DNA of 64,000 bases, taken from assembly GCA_017893485.1 (NCBI GenBank), contig CM030360.1, positions 150,852,647-150,916,646 of the forward strand. Reading direction: 5' to 3'. The position numbers and the translations under genes are program-made. The notes under the pieces were generated by a model. That model made no database searches. It was given only the letters and a program-made list of their open reading frames with translations, and had not been told where the DNA came from. The DNA comes from Hemerocallis citrina. Taxonomy: Eukaryota; Streptophyta; Magnoliopsida; Asparagales; Asphodelaceae. The stretch's first letter is position 1; each line of letters opens with the position of its first letter. Shown here piece by piece: positions 20,829-33,150 of this stretch.

Positions 20829-23312
20829 GTGTGTATGCCCAGATCTTTACCATTGGAGCCTATACTCTTTGATCCAGAGATCGAAAGGACTTTACGACAG
20901 ATTAGAAAGAAGAAGAAAGAAAACACCGCATTCTTTTTATCCATGGCGAACGAAGAGAACAAAGCTTTGAGGGATTATGCAATGCCCTCAGTTAATGGAA
21001 CCTTATCAAGCATAACAAGGCTTGCAGTTGAAGCAAATAATTTTGAAATCAAACCATCAATCATTCAGATGGTTCAGCAGAACCTTCAATTTGGAGGACT
21101 ACCACATGATGACCCAAATACTCACATCACGAACTTTCTTGAGATATGTGATACCTTCAAATTTAACGGAGTTTCTAATGATGCCATTCGACTTAGACTT
21201 TTTCCTTTCTCACTTAGAGATAAGGCAAAGGCTTGGTTGAATTCTTTGCCACAGGGAGCTATTACAACTTGGGAAGGTTTAGCACAAAATTTTTTGACAA
21301 AGTATTTTCCCCCAGCAAAAACAGCAAAGTTAAGAAATGACATCACAACATTCACTCAACTTGAGACAGAGTCATTATATGATGCATGGGAGAGGTACAA
21401 GGATCTATTAAGGAAGTGTCCTCATCATGAACTTCCAAAATGGCTACAAGTGCAAACATTCTATAACGGTTTGGGGGCTACAAATCGATCCATGGTAGAT
21501 GCAACAGCTGGAGGTGCCTTAATGAGCAAGACTCATGAAGCAGCTTATGACCTTTTAGAAGAAATGGCATTTAATAATTACCAGTGGTCCTCAGAGAGAA
21601 CAATGCAAAGAAAAGTGGCGGGAGTTTTTGAACTTGACCCTATTTCTAATTTAAATGCAAAAATTGATTTTTTATCTAAGCAAATAGGGAATATGAATGT
21701 TAATGCTATTCAATCTCATATCATTTGTGATTATTATGCAGGAGCTCATTCTAGTGCAGATTGCCAAGTGGGGAACCCTTTTGCGCCATCAAATGCAGAA
21801 CAAGCAAATTATGTGTCAAATTTTCAAAGGCAAAATAACCCTTATGCAAGCACATACAATCCAAGATGGAGAAATCACCCCAATTTTTCTTGGAACAATA
21901 ATCAAGGAGGAGCTAGACCACAACAAAATTTTCAACAACAAGAAAAGAAGCCAGCATTAGAAGAAGTGCTCAAGCAATACATGCAAAAGACAGATCAAGC
22001 AATTCAAAATATTGCAAATTCAACTTCGGCTTCCATCCACAATCTCGAGGTACAAATTAGTCAAATTTCTAATATTCTTAATGAAAGAGCTGCAGGAACT
22101 TTACCAAGCAACACAGTTGTAAACCCAAAGGAGCATGTGAAGGCAATAACACTTAGAAGTGGGGCAACAATTTGGCAGCCACAAATCAAAAATGTAGAAC
22201 AAGATGTGGATGAAAAACAATGTGAGAATGAACAAACAATGGAAGAACAAACGCAGCAAAAAGGAGAGTCAAGCCAAACCATTTCAGGGAAGTTAAATTC
22301 TAACACTTGTACAAATTCTCCTTATGATCAACCTATTCTTTTTCCACAAAGATTTAAAAAGAATAAGCTTGATAATCAATTTGCAAATTTTTTAAATATT
22401 TTCAAGCAATTGCATATTAATATTCCTCTTATTGAAGCTTTAGAACAAATGCCTAAATATGCTAAATTTTTGAAGGACATTCTATCAAACAAGAGGAAGC
22501 TAGAAGAGCATGAAATGGTGATGTTAACTGAAGAAAGTAGTGCAATTTTGCAAAAGAAGCTTCCACCTAAACTTAAAGATCCAGGGAGTTTTACAATTCC
22601 TTGCACTATTGGAAATTCTTCTTTTCATAAAGCACTATGTGATTTAGGAGCGAGTATTAATCTCATGCCATATTCTGTTTTCATAAAACTAGGTATTGGA
22701 GAAGCAAAGCCTACAACAATTTCCTTGCAATTGGTAGACAGGTCAATCAAATATCCAAGAGGGATCATTGAAGATGTTTTGGTGAAAGTTGACAAATTCA
22801 TATTTCCAGCTGATTTTATTGTACTTGACATGGAGGAAGATGAAAAAATCCCTTCGATTTTGGGGAGACCTTTTCTTGCAACAGGGAGAACATTGATTGA
22901 TGTGCAACAAGGTAAACTTATTCTAAGGGTTGACGACGAACAGGTAACATTTGATGTATTTAAATCCATGGAGCTTCCCTCAGAAGTTCATGCATGCTTT
23001 CTAGTAAGTCAAGTCATGGAAGAAACACATTTGGATGAAATTGCTAAATTACATTTAGAAGAATGCTTAACAAATTCAGAAACACTTGAATTAGAAAATG
23101 AAGAGATTTGTGATTATGATAAAAATTTGGAAGATACACCACTCATTTTTTCATCACCACAACAACTTGAGCTTAAACAACTCCCATCGAGTTTGAGGTA
23201 CGCATTTTTAGGCCAAAACTCCACTTTTCCTGTTATTATCAATGATTCTTTGAATAATCTTGAAGAAGAAAAATTGTTGAGAGTTTTGAGAAAACATAAA
23301 ACTGCCTTATGA
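20829..23312 (+). CDS. gag: Athila gag-protease (open 827-codon frame, ends in a nonsense codon)
   Basis: The gag domain runs from about residue 60 (NFEIKPSIIQMVQQNLQFGG, then DPNTHITNFLEICDTFK, then DKAKAWLNSLPQGAITTW). This is the typical Athila gag order. The knuckle at ICDYYAGAHSSADC is degenerate: CX2C is not intact. The protease around residue 600 has LCDLGASINLMP, the Athila form of the aspartic active site, then SILGRPFLATGRT. The TGA at 23310 falls where Athila polyproteins continue into RT, and the same frame goes on directly, so the stop is a mutation. I chose the first ATG after the T-rich leader; the next Met is two codons later. Confidence 0.9.
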   Translation: MCMPRSLPLEPILFDPEIERTLRQIRKKKKENTAFFLSMANEENKALRDYAMPSVNGTLSSITRLAVEANNFEIKPSIIQMVQQNLQFGGLPHDDPNTHITNFLEICDTFKFNGVSNDAIRLRLFPFSLRDKAKAWLNSLPQGAITTWEGLAQNFLTKYFPPAKTAKLRNDITTFTQLETESLYDAWERYKDLLRKCPHHELPKWLQVQTFYNGLGATNRSMVDATAGGALMSKTHEAAYDLLEEMAFNNYQWSSERTMQRKVAGVFELDPISNLNAKIDFLSKQIGNMNVNAIQSHIICDYYAGAHSSADCQVGNPFAPSNAEQANYVSNFQRQNNPYASTYNPRWRNHPNFSWNNNQGGARPQQNFQQQEKKPALEEVLKQYMQKTDQAIQNIANSTSASIHNLEVQISQISNILNERAAGTLPSNTVVNPKEHVKAITLRSGATIWQPQIKNVEQDVDEKQCENEQTMEEQTQQKGESSQTISGKLNSNTCTNSPYDQPILFPQRFKKNKLDNQFANFLNIFKQLHINIPLIEALEQMPKYAKFLKDILSNKRKLEEHEMVMLTEESSAILQKKLPPKLKDPGSFTIPCTIGNSSFHKALCDLGASINLMPYSVFIKLGIGEAKPTTISLQLVDRSIKYPRGIIEDVLVKVDKFIFPADFIVLDMEEDEKIPSILGRPFLATGRTLIDVQQGKLILRVDDEQVTFDVFKSMELPSEVHACFLVSQVMEETHLDEIAKLHLEECLTNSETLELENEEICDYDKNLEDTPLIFSSPQQLELKQLPSSLRYAFLGQNSTFPVIINDSLNNLEEEKLLRVLRKHKTAL

Positions 23313-26060
23313 TGGAACATTTCTGATATAAAAGGGATTAGCCCTTCAATTTCTATGCATAAAATTCTAATGGAGGATGATTTTAAACCTATTGTGTAGC
23401 CACAGCGAAGATTAAATCCATCAATGCAAGAAGTGGTGCATAAGGAGGTACTGAAGCTTTTAGATGCAGGTATCATTTATCCAATTTCAGATAGTGCATG
23501 GGTAAGTCCTATACATGTTGTGCCAAAGAAAGGAGGAATAACTGTAGTAAAAAATGATAATAATGAGCTAATACCAACAAGAACAGTCACGGGATGGCGA
23601 GTATGCATAGATTATCGAAGACTAAACGATGCAACTAGAAAAGATCATTTTCGATTACCTTTCATTGACCAAATGCTTGAAAGACTTGCAGGACATTCTT
23701 ACTATTGTTTTCTTGATGGGTATTCGGGGTACAATCAAATTGCTATAGCACCAGAAGATCAAGAAAAGACAACCTTTACTTGCCCATATGGAACTTTTGC
23801 ATATAGAAGGATGCCTTTTGGTCTTTGTAACGCCCCCGCCACATTTCAACACTGCATGATGTCAATTTTTTCTGATATGGTTAAGAAATTTATTGAAATT
23901 TTTATGGATGATTTTTCAGTTTTTGGTCATTCATTTGATAATTTTTTATCTAACTTATCTTTGGTTTTGCAGCGTTGCGAGGAAACAAATTTGGTTCTAA
24001 ATTGGGAGAAATGTCATTTTATGGTGAAAGAAGGAATTGTGTTAGGGCACAAAGTTTCCTTTAAGGGAATTGAAGTGGATCGTGCTAAAATTGATGTCAT
24101 TGAAAAGCTACCACCACCAACTAATATTAAAGGAGTGAGAAGTTTCTTGGGTCATGCAGGATTTTATCGAAGATTTATAAAAGATTTTTCTTTAATCACT
24201 AAGGCTCTTTGCAAACTTTTAAATAAAGACACACCTTTTAATTTTTCTCATGATTGCTTGCATGCTTTTGAAACATTGAAAAAGAAATTGATTTCAGCAC
24301 CTATTATTATTGCACCAGATTGGAATATGCCTTTTGAATTAATGTGTGATGCTAGTGATGTGACAATAGGTGCTTTTTTAGGGCAAAGAAAAGATAAATT
24401 TTTTCACACCATTTATTATGCAAGTAGAATTTTGACAGAAGCACAGCTTAATTATGCTACTACTGAAAAAGAATGATTAGCTGTTGTATATGCTTTTGAC
24501 AAATTCCGATCTTATTTGATAAGTTCAAAGGTGGTTGTGTACACGGATCATTCAGCTCTCAAATACTTGCTTGCAAAGAAGGACGCCAAACCTAGATTGC
24601 TTCGTTGGATTTTACTTCAACAAGAATTTGATGTGGAAATAAAAGACAAAAAGGGTGTGGAAAATGTGGTGGCCGATCATTTATCTCGCATTGAACCAAA
24701 AGATGAACAAAATTTGCAGGTTACACCAATCAATGAAGAATTTCCAGATGAGTATTTAATGATGATACAAACTCCTCCATGGTATGCCGACATGGTAAAT
24801 TATTTGGTATCAAAAATTCTACCTCCTGATTTTACTTATCAACAACAGAAGAAATTTTTCTCTGACTTGAAATATTATTTTTGGGAGGAACCTTTCTTAT
24901 TTCGCCATTGTGCAGATCAAGTAATAAGGAGATGTGTGCCTGAAGAGGAAATGGAAAGCACACTCAAACATTGTCATACATTGGAATGTGGTGGCCATTT
25001 TAGTGGAACAAAAATAGCAGCAAAAATCTTACAATCAGGATTCTTTTGGCCCTCAATTTTTAAAGATGCTTTTAATTTTGTTAAATTATGTGATAATTGC
25101 CAAAGGGTGGGAAATATTTCTAAGAAACATGAGATGCCCCTAAATAATATTTTAGTGATTGAATTATTTGATGTTTGGGGGATAGATTTTATGGGTCCTT
25201 TTCCATCCTCATTTTCTAATAAATATATTTTGGTTGCTGTAGATTATGTCTCCAAGTGGGTGGAAGCTGTTGCACTACCAACAAATGATGCAAGAGTAGT
25301 GGTGAACTTCATTAGAAAAAATATCTTCTCACGATTTGGAGCTCCAAAAGCAATTATTAGTGATGGAGGAACACATTTTTGCAACCGTCAATTTAATGCT
25401 TTACTTGCTAAGTATGGAGTTACTCATCATGTGGCCACACCATATCATCCTCAAACAAGTGGCCAAGTGGAGGTTTCAAATAGAGAGTTGAAGCGAATAC
25501 TTGAGAAAACAGTGAATATGGCACGAACGGATTGGGCAAGAAAATTGGATGATGCATTATGGGCCTAAAGGACGGCATTTAAAACACCAATTGGAATGTC
25601 CCCATATAGATTGGTGTATGGTAAAGCATGTTACTTACCAGTTGAACTTGAGCATCGCGCTTATTGGGCAATGAAGACACTAAATTTTGACATGAAAGAT
25701 GCTGGCGGAAAAAGAATGTTGCAACTAAATGAGATGGATGAGTTTCGCAATGATGCTTATGAAAATGCCAAGATCTATAAAGAAAAGACTAAACGATGGC
25801 ACGATAAGCATATTTTGAGAAGGGAATTCAAGGAAGGGGAGAAAGTATTGTTATTTAATTCAAGATTTAAACTTTTTCCAGGAAAATTGCGATCTAGGTG
25901 GACGGGTCCATTTGTTGTCACACGAGTGTTTTCATATGGAACAATAGAAATTTATGATGAGCAAAAAGGGACATTCAAGGTGAATGGACAACGATTGAAG
26001 CCATACATGGGTAATGAAGTTGGCAAGGAAATCATGCACATCGAGAAGGCCAAACAATAA
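23313..26060 (+). pseudogene. pol: Athila reverse transcriptase, RNase H and integrase (three further stops)
   Basis: It is in the same frame as gag. RT starts after a stop at 23398 (GWRVCIDYRRLNDATRKDHF, LDGYSGYNQIAIAPEDQEKT, active site FMDDFSVFG). RNase H follows ([38 protein letters not shown]). Integrase has an H-H-C-C zinc region ([13 protein letters not shown] ... LCDNCQRVG) and the acidic sites [21 protein letters not shown] and [12 protein letters not shown], all present. Stops are at 23398, 24474 and 25566; no frameshift. The C-terminus ends KAKQ at 26060. Catalytic motifs are intact, but the polyprotein cannot be made through without readthrough. Confidence 0.9.
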
Positions 26061-27389
26061 TGAAAAGATGAAGAAAGTTTGGCTGAAGACTTAAAACTTA
26101 GCGCTTCTTGGGAGGCAACCCATGTTTTATTTTATTGCATTTAGTTTTGATTTATCTTTTAGTTTATTTTTATTTTTATTTTTGATTTTATTTTGTAGGA
26201 TTGCATAAATTTTGGAAGTCGCCGGGCGGAGCTGTTTTGAACACCTTTATTGATGGCTGTTTTTGAGCAGTTTGGATTCAGAATCTGGAAAAGTGATTCA
26301 ACGAGAAGTTGTAGAAAATTGTCTTAGCTTTCCAGCAAAAAATAAATCAGCCCATTTCGACATCTACAGATCCAGATATCGCCAAAATACTGAAGGCTGC
26401 GCGTGCAGAAATTTAAAGACGAATCAGGGGAGATATTCTAAACTTTTTGCATTCTTTTTGTTTTTCCTTTTCTTTCCCGTTGAGGACAATGTGATATTTA
26501 AGTTTGGGGGGAAGGTTTACAAATTTATTTTTATTTTTATTATTTTAGAAAAGAAAAAAACAAAATTTTAAAAAAGGATTTCAATTAGGCTCACCATTAC
26601 ACATTTTGAGTTCTTTATTGTGATAAGCATTGAAACAATTTTTTTGGGATAAACAATTTTTTTTATAAAGCAATATTAAGCATACTTATTTACTTTAGGA
26701 TTATTGAGTTTCAAAATTCCTTACAAAATTGTGTGGGTCATGCTATTATACATAAAAGGCAAATGTGATGCTTTTTCTTGTGATTATCCCCTTTGATCTA
26801 GTCCTAAACAGGATTTAAGTAAATAGAGTAATAATGAAAAGAAAAAAAAAATTTAAGAATAAAGTCAATCTACTCCAATGTTTTGAGTTGCTTAGTAACT
26901 AGGGGTATTCATCACAAATGTTTACTTTTACGTAAAACGGCAATTTGAAATATGAGTATGCAAAGCACTTTAAGGTTGTGACTTGTTGAGTAACCAGGTG
27001 AATTCATCACAAATGATTTGCATTCGCGTAAAAAGGCAAGTGACAACTTAAAGAAGGGACTAAAAAAAAATAAAAAAAAATCTCTAGTTTGCTACTCGGT
27101 TTGTAGTAGAGAGAAGGGATAATCAAAGATTGAGTTGTTGCATAATATAATTACATTAATTGCATGAAAAATGCGATTGGGTTGGGAGTTATGAATAAAT
27201 AATTGCACTGGAGAATGTGGGTATGCTTAGGTTGACTTTATTTGCAATTGTTTATATTTTTAATTGAAATTTTGATGCTTGCATGATAAGATCTCTTGGT
27301 GTGATGGGTTGAGTCTACTATTATTATTCCCTTGTTTATTATTCTACTTTTTGCTCGAGGACAAGCAAAATCTTAAGTTTGGGGGTATT
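26061..27389 (+). other. Athila 3' internal region, non-coding, with PPT
   Basis: It holds the CTTGGGAGGCAACCCA block soon after pol, a feature seen in many Athila elements, and two G-rich tracts following 'aagttt' (about 26502 and 27377). The second, AAGTTTGGGGGTATT, abuts the LTR at 27390 and is the PPT. I see no envelope-like ORF. A short direct repeat flanks 'cgtaaaacggcaa / cgtaaaaaggcaa' at 26931 and 27027. Confidence 0.8.
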
Positions 27390-29211
27390 TGATGTGTCTA
27401 ATTTATATACAAATATTTGTACTCATTTAACTATTAAAATGGCTTGTTTTCGCTGATATTGTCTATAATTCATCTTATTTCTATATGATTTCATTTAATT
27501 AATTATTTTTGAAGAAATAATATTTTTGATGCAAAAAGTAAAGAATTGTGAAAAAAAATCAACAAACAAAGTAAAATAATTGATTTATCGATTTTATTGT
27601 TTTGTTGAGTTAAAATTGCGACAAATAAATTTTAAAAGGATTTTTATACGCTAATATGATATAAAGTTAGTTTAATTAATTTTAAACTAATTTAATTTAT
27701 TTTATTTAAAAAATCCTAATATTTGGTTTTATTTTGTGTATGCAGCAGCACATGGTGGAAATAAAAGGAAGAAAAGAAAGAAAGGGAAATAAATAAAATT
27801 CTGGGTTATAAAAGGAAGGAAATAAAGGAAGAGTGTGGACTTTTATGCAAAAAGCACAACCCTAATTCTCTTTCCCGTTCTCTATAAGAAGAAGCAAAGA
27901 AGAGAGAGATGACTAAGAGGTGACGGCTGTACAATAACACAAAAGAAACAAAAAGAAAAAGTAAGGGAGAGAGAAGGCGTGTGTGAGTTCCAAGGCAAAA
28001 CAGAAGCGTGTGGGCAGTAGGGCTGCTGTCTTCTTTGGCGCAGTATTCGAAGTGCACCCAACGATTGCTACTTTGACCTGGCGACTCCTTCGTCCTCTCT
28101 TTTGCATGCCGAACTAATAAACAGAGGGAGAGAGAGAACAAGAGTTGCTGACTTGGCGACCCCTTCTTTTTTTTCTTTCTGACGCGCGAAATGCAAGGCT
28201 GAAGAGACAGCAGCAGACAGGTGGGATCAGACGCCTGTGCTGCTGTCTTCTTTGTCCTGACCAGGGCACGCTGACCAAGGGGGCTGACGTGGACCGGGGC
28301 TTTGGCGAGGAAAACGACGCAGAGGCAGCAGCTTTCTGGAGCTGAGTTGGCGACATGACATGTCGCTGCTTTTTCTCCTCCTACGTGCTGACATGGACTG
28401 CAACTTTTTGGCTTCGGTTTTTGAGGCAGAGAAGAGAGAAAGGACTGGTTTGAATTAATTTTTGCATTCCTTTTTGTATCTTTTCTTCTCAAATTTATTC
28501 TAGATGCGATCCAAACATTTTTATTAATTGCAAAATGAACATGAACTGAATTTATTGTTCTAGAGGCTAAGATGTAGCCGAGTTTTGTAGAACACAAATT
28601 TTGATTCCTTATTATTACCCTATTTTTCCTGGTTGTGTTTTAATTTTTATTATTTATGCATACAACATGGTGGATAGACATTTGTATGATTTTTCAAATC
28701 ATAAAGAGACCGAACAGGTTATTTGTGATTAATAAAAATTAAGACCGTATATTGGAGGGCGTGATCGTTAAGAAATCCAATTTCTCAACTAATAATTTGA
28801 TGGATAGGCGAAGAATTAGTTGAGAATAATTTTTAGACTACGTGGATAGAGTGGTTAATATCTTTAGGATTTTGGTCGACAATTTGGGAAATATAATATT
28901 TTTATTTATAAGGAATTATAATTTGTGTGTGTGATAAACAAGGTGAACCAAGAGCCCTAGAACTAATTTTACCCTTAACAAATTACAAGAGCTTCACTGT
29001 TTCACAGCCCTCTTCCTCTTCACCAATTTAGTTAGATTTAGTTAGATTAATTTAATTTAGTTATTTTATCCTTATAAAATTCGATCTTCCAAATAGTGAT
29101 TCATCTAGTGATATCGGTACTCAGTAAAATATCTAGTCCCTGTGGGTTCGACACTCTACTCACCTATCTATATTACTTGTGCGATTTTGTACACTTGCAA
29201 ATTCAACATCA
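27390..29211 (+). repeat. Athila 3' LTR
   Basis: 1822 bp copy of 18723-20542. TATA box at 27807-27814. Differences from the 5' LTR are scattered single bases and a few 1-2 bp indels, for example TTTTCT/TTGTCT near the start. Confidence 0.93.
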
Positions 29212-29216
29212 GCAGG

Positions 29217-30618
29217 TGGCGCACCGCCTGCATGCACATCCTCACGTCGCCGAGGAAGCCGTCTAACTTCATCACCCTCCAGTCAGGGACGAAGAGTCAC
29301 TTATGCTCCTCGGTGAGGATGGTCTCCACCTCGATAGTAAGCAGCGACACCTCCAAAGCCAGAGCAGCATTGGCAGAGAACGCCCCGCTCGACGAACCCA
29401 GGGCATCTGCCAGAGGAGCCAGAGCAGGCAGTTCCAAAGGGGCTTCGGTCACCGGGACCACAACAACCGAGGGTGTCGCGGGGGCTTGTACTGTTCGGTC
29501 GGAAGGTGGTCCCACCGTGGTCCTCTTCCTCTTCCTCGTATCCGTGCCCTTCGCCGAGGCAGCGCAACTCTTCGCCATCAACGCCTAGTAGTCCATACCG
29601 GGGGCCTCTACATACAAAGAAAAAGCCGAGCAAAAGAGTTAGAAAAAAAAATGAACACTGAAAGACACTAAGACTAGCAAGATAGAAGAACGAGAGCGTA
29701 CTGGGGTCGATCGGACTGAGACCTCCACCGAACAAGACCTCCTCGGTTGTGTCCTTCCAACCGAGGGTCGGAAGACCGAGGATTTTAGCCACCACCTCCT
29801 CTTCCTCACTTGTGAGCAACGACTCTTTCTTTGCCCACTTCGAGACCCCATCTTTCCACACCGTCAAGAAGCCCCACGACTCGGGACTTCGGATGAGAAA
29901 ATACTTCTCCTTCTAGTGCTTGATCGAGTCTGGATTCTCGATCAACTTCACCCCTTCCTCGGTGACAAGTAATACCGATCTTCCATCCTGCTCATTCGGC
30001 AGATGCGATAGAGGCTCCGAAGCAGAACCAGTTGCGGTTGCGCACCGACCGCTCGGCATTGGAGGACGAAGGTGATTACATGCCGCCACATGTTCAACAT
30101 AAACAGAACCGGGCTCAAACCGTACCACTGCAGCACCTCGACCACGAAGGTATGCAGTGGTAACCGAAGACCGGCATTGAGTGCATCGTATGGGAAGACG
30201 CACGTGTCTGCCGACATCCCCATACATGCTCGGAACCCGGGGCCAGGGTGTAGTAGCGCGTACTCCTTCGGATGTGGAATCCCTTCCTGATCCGGTGCAG
30301 ATCTTCCTCGGTCATGATTCAAGGGATCTCATCCACCTCGGAAGGATCCCTCGGATTATTCTCCTCATATACTAGAGCCATCCCGCGCACCACTTTCTCT
30401 AAAATGTCCTCGGGGTAACTCCTCACTCCGCCGACACTCGACAACGTGGACAGCAGCCGACCTAGCTCTCCTGCAGCCCTTGGAGTCTCAACTATCGTCG
30501 ACACCCCGACCGGATCAACCACTTCCTTTCCCTTTCTCGGCTTAACCACTACCGCTCGGCCGGTGTCTCGGTCCGAGGTGGGGGTCTCGTCCCCAGAAGA
30601 AATTCTAGACATTCTCAA
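29217..30618 (-). pseudogene. Tat antisense accessory gene, N-terminal part ('putative gypsy type transposon' domain)
   Basis: This is the upstream half of the gene split by Athila. The frame from ATG at 30618 reads MRMSRISSGDETPTSDRDTG. After a frame change, 30315-29948 carries DALNAGLRLPLHTFVVEVLQ, WYGLSPVLFMLNMWRHVITF and DRYYLSPRKG. This is the signature of the plant family named putative gypsy-type transposon (PF04195 type), with its conserved 'aLraGLRLPLhpFv..lL...gLaP.Ql.PN.WR'. The piece from 29867 (MTVWKDGVSKWAKK) continues it. Intron-like sites lie near 29700 (AGTACGCT) and 29609 (TTTGTATGTAG). At least two frameshifts and several stops break it. Function unknown. Confidence 0.75.
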
Positions 30619-30790
30619 AAAGAAGGGGGAAAAGACTAACCTAGAAGTGACTTGTGTGGTCGGAAAAGATCGCCGGAGTTCAAACTCGCCTTGCCACGAA
30701 AGCTAGTAGCGCCGCTCGAGAGCAAAAACACCGCTAGCAAAAGTAAAAGTAAAAGTGAAAGAATGAGAGAAAGAGTGGGGGGGGGTGAAA

Positions 30791-30797
30791 ATTTATA
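30791..30797 (-). promoter_or_regulatory. Putative TATA box of the Tat antisense gene
   Basis: On minus the sequence is CTATAAATTTTC, about 170 bp upstream of the ATG at 30618, followed by a C- and CT-rich leader. This placement would let the antisense gene be transcribed apart from the LTR. It rests on motif and position only. Confidence 0.45.
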
Positions 30798-30999
30798 GTA
30801 AAAGAAGTGTCTCTTGGGCTTTGTAACGTATAGTCACGACTCTTGGGCCCCCCTCAAGCCCGTTACAGAAGGCTAAACGACAAAGTAGAGAAGAGCGGCG
30901 ACGGTTCATAAGGGTGGCGACGATTCAGACTAGGCCACACTGCTCAGCAATTCCTCTAGCTCCGAGCCGCCGAGGCACTCTGCCGAGCCATCGAGGGAT

Positions 31000-32690
31000 G
31001 CCTCGGATCGAGTCACGTCCCTCGGAATCCAAATCCAAGCGACTGGCGATCCGAGCTGTGTATTGAAGAAAAACAACTTTCTCCCTAACAATCGTGCAAG
31101 ATCTTGATCAGACGGCTCAGATTGGACCACGACCACAAAATGACAAGATAGCGTTTTCTCGTGATCCACACCGCCTTTTACATCGAGATCCGTGCAAAAT
31201 CTTCAGATGAACGCCTCGGATCGAGCCACGTCGCTCAGAATCCCGATCCGAGCGACTGGCGATCCGAGCTGCGTATTGCAGAAAAACAAAGTTCTCCCCC
31301 AAATTCGTGCAAGATCTTGATCAGACGGCTCAGATTGGACCACGACCACAAAATGACAAGATAGCATTTTTTCGATATCCACACCATCTTTTACAGATTC
31401 GTGCCAAATCTCGTAATGAACGGTCCAGATCGCCCCACGTCGCTCGGAATCCTGATACGAGCGATTGGCGATCCGAGCTGCGTATTGGAGAAAAACAACT
31501 TTCTCCTCAACAATCGTGCAAGATCTTGATCAGACGGCTCAGATTGGACCATGAAGACAAAACGACAAGATAGCATTTTCTCATGATCCACACCGCCTTT
31601 TACATCGAGATCCGTGCAACCCCTCCGATCGAGCCATATCGCTTGGAATCCCAATTCGAGCGACTGGCGATCCGAGCTGCGTATTGGAGAAAAACAAAGT
31701 TCTCCCCAACATTCATGCAAGATCTTAATCAGATGTCTCAGATTGGACCACGACCACAAAATGACAAGATAGGATTTTCTCGAGATGCACACCATCTTTT
31801 ACATCAAGATTCGTACCAGATCTCGTAATGAACGGTCCAGATCGCCCCACGTCGCTCGAAATCCCGATCTGAGCGACTGGCGATCCGAGCTGCGTATTGG
31901 AGAAAAACAAAGTTCTCCCCAAAATTCGTGCAAGATCTTGATCAGACGGCTCAGATTGGGCCACGATCACAAAACGAAAAGATAGCATTTTCTCGTGATC
32001 CACGTCGTTTTTCGCATCAAGATCTGCACCAGATCTCGTGATGAACGGTCCAGATCGCCCCATGTCGCTCAGAATCGTGATCCGAGCGACTGGAGATCCG
32101 AGCTGCTCATACGGGGAAAATAACGCCGAGCAGCACAGACCGACCGATCGTTTCAAAATTCGTGCCTCGGCCTAATGAACGGTCCTGATTCAGCCACATG
32201 GCCAAGATCACGTTTTCTCGTGATCCATGCCATAAGGCCTCGAGATTCGTGCAAGATCTCATGATGAACGGTCCAGATCGCCCCACGTTGCTCGGAATCG
32301 TGATCCGAGCGACTGGCGATCTGAGCTGCTCATATGGGGAAAATGATGTCGAGTAGCACAGACCGACCGATCGTCTCAAAATTCGTGCCTCGGCCTGATG
32401 AACGGCCCCGATTCAGCCACATGGCCAAGATCACCTTTTCTCGTGATCCACGCCATAACACCTCGAGGTTCGTGCAAGATCTCATGATGAACAGTCCAGA
32501 TTGCCCCACGTCGCTCGGAATCGTGATCCGAGCGACTGGCGATCGGGCTGCTCATATGGGGAAAATAACACCAAGCAGTACAGACCATCAGATCATTCTA
32601 AAATTCGTGCCACGATCTGATCAAAGCCCCAGATCCGCCCACATCGCTCAGTACCGCTCGGTCGTCTGATCTCTCAAAATCATACGCTGA
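31000..32690 (+). repeat. Tandem array, about 212-222-bp units, about 8 copies (right array)
   Basis: GATCAGACGGCTCAGATTGG recurs at about 31108, 31319, 31533, 31725 (as GATGTCTCAGATTGG) and 31943. Between them lie GCGACTGGCGATCCGAGCTG and TTTTCTCGTGATCCACACC. From about 32000 the units change to a variant with GACCGACCGATCGT (32139, 32361) at about 222-bp spacing. The first units match the left array at 16150-16560. Short frames through the array are by-products. Confidence 0.9.
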
Positions 32691-33150
32691 TTTGAGATGG
32701 GCAGTCCAGATTGCGCCATGTCATCAATATTATTAAAAATTAATTTCCTATTTATTAAATTAGAATTATTTATTTAAAAATTGCAAAAAAATGATTAAAA
32801 TTTCAGAAAAATTAATTAAAAATTCTAAAAAATAATTATGAATCCAGAGAAATATATCTGAGTCCCTGGGTAAATAATTATTACATAGAATGATTAATTA
32901 ATGCCTCCGAACATTAAATCACCGCTTCGCAAAATTAAATAGATGGTCCGAAAAATAAATTAAAAATTAAGAAACATCACCAAAAGCCCAAGAGAGCTCA
33001 AGAACAACCTTGAGCGTGCAACTAATGCTGAAGATCACCATAATACCTCATATAGGGATTCAACACCCCTCATTTGGACTCCGATACAACTCTACAAGCC
33101 ATTAAAACAGTAAAACTACTCCTCAAAGGCTGATCAAACTCAGTTTCCAG
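32691..33150 (+). other. AT-rich spacer before the Tat PPT
   Basis: AT-rich sequence (32720-32960) then a mixed stretch, with no open frame. It ends at the PPT. Nothing else seen. Confidence 0.5.

Larger units (their letters stand above)
18723..29211 (+). mobile_element. Athila-lineage Ty3/gypsy retrotransposon (10.5 kb, young)
   Basis: TG...CA ends (TGATGTGTC at 18723, ATTCAACATCA ending 29211) and a perfect TSD gcagg (18718-18722, 29212-29216). LTRs are 1820 and 1822 bp and nearly identical (about 98% by eye). The PBS TGGCGCCGTTGCCGGGG follows the left LTR and a PPT precedes the right. Gag-pol lies in a single frame from 20829 to 26060 with only four in-frame stops. It lies within the antisense gene of the Tat element. 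It is the least decayed element in the window and so probably the most recent. Confidence 0.95.

Noticed and set aside
26263..26571. Possible third Athila ORF (envelope-like)
   Set aside because: Short, no signal peptide or membrane segment in a plausible position, and ends in a low-complexity Phe/Ile run from AT-rich DNA.
27806..28597. 263-codon minus-strand open frame
   Set aside because: It lies within the Athila 3' LTR; the counterpart in the 5' LTR (19063-19527) is interrupted, and no protein family is recognisable.
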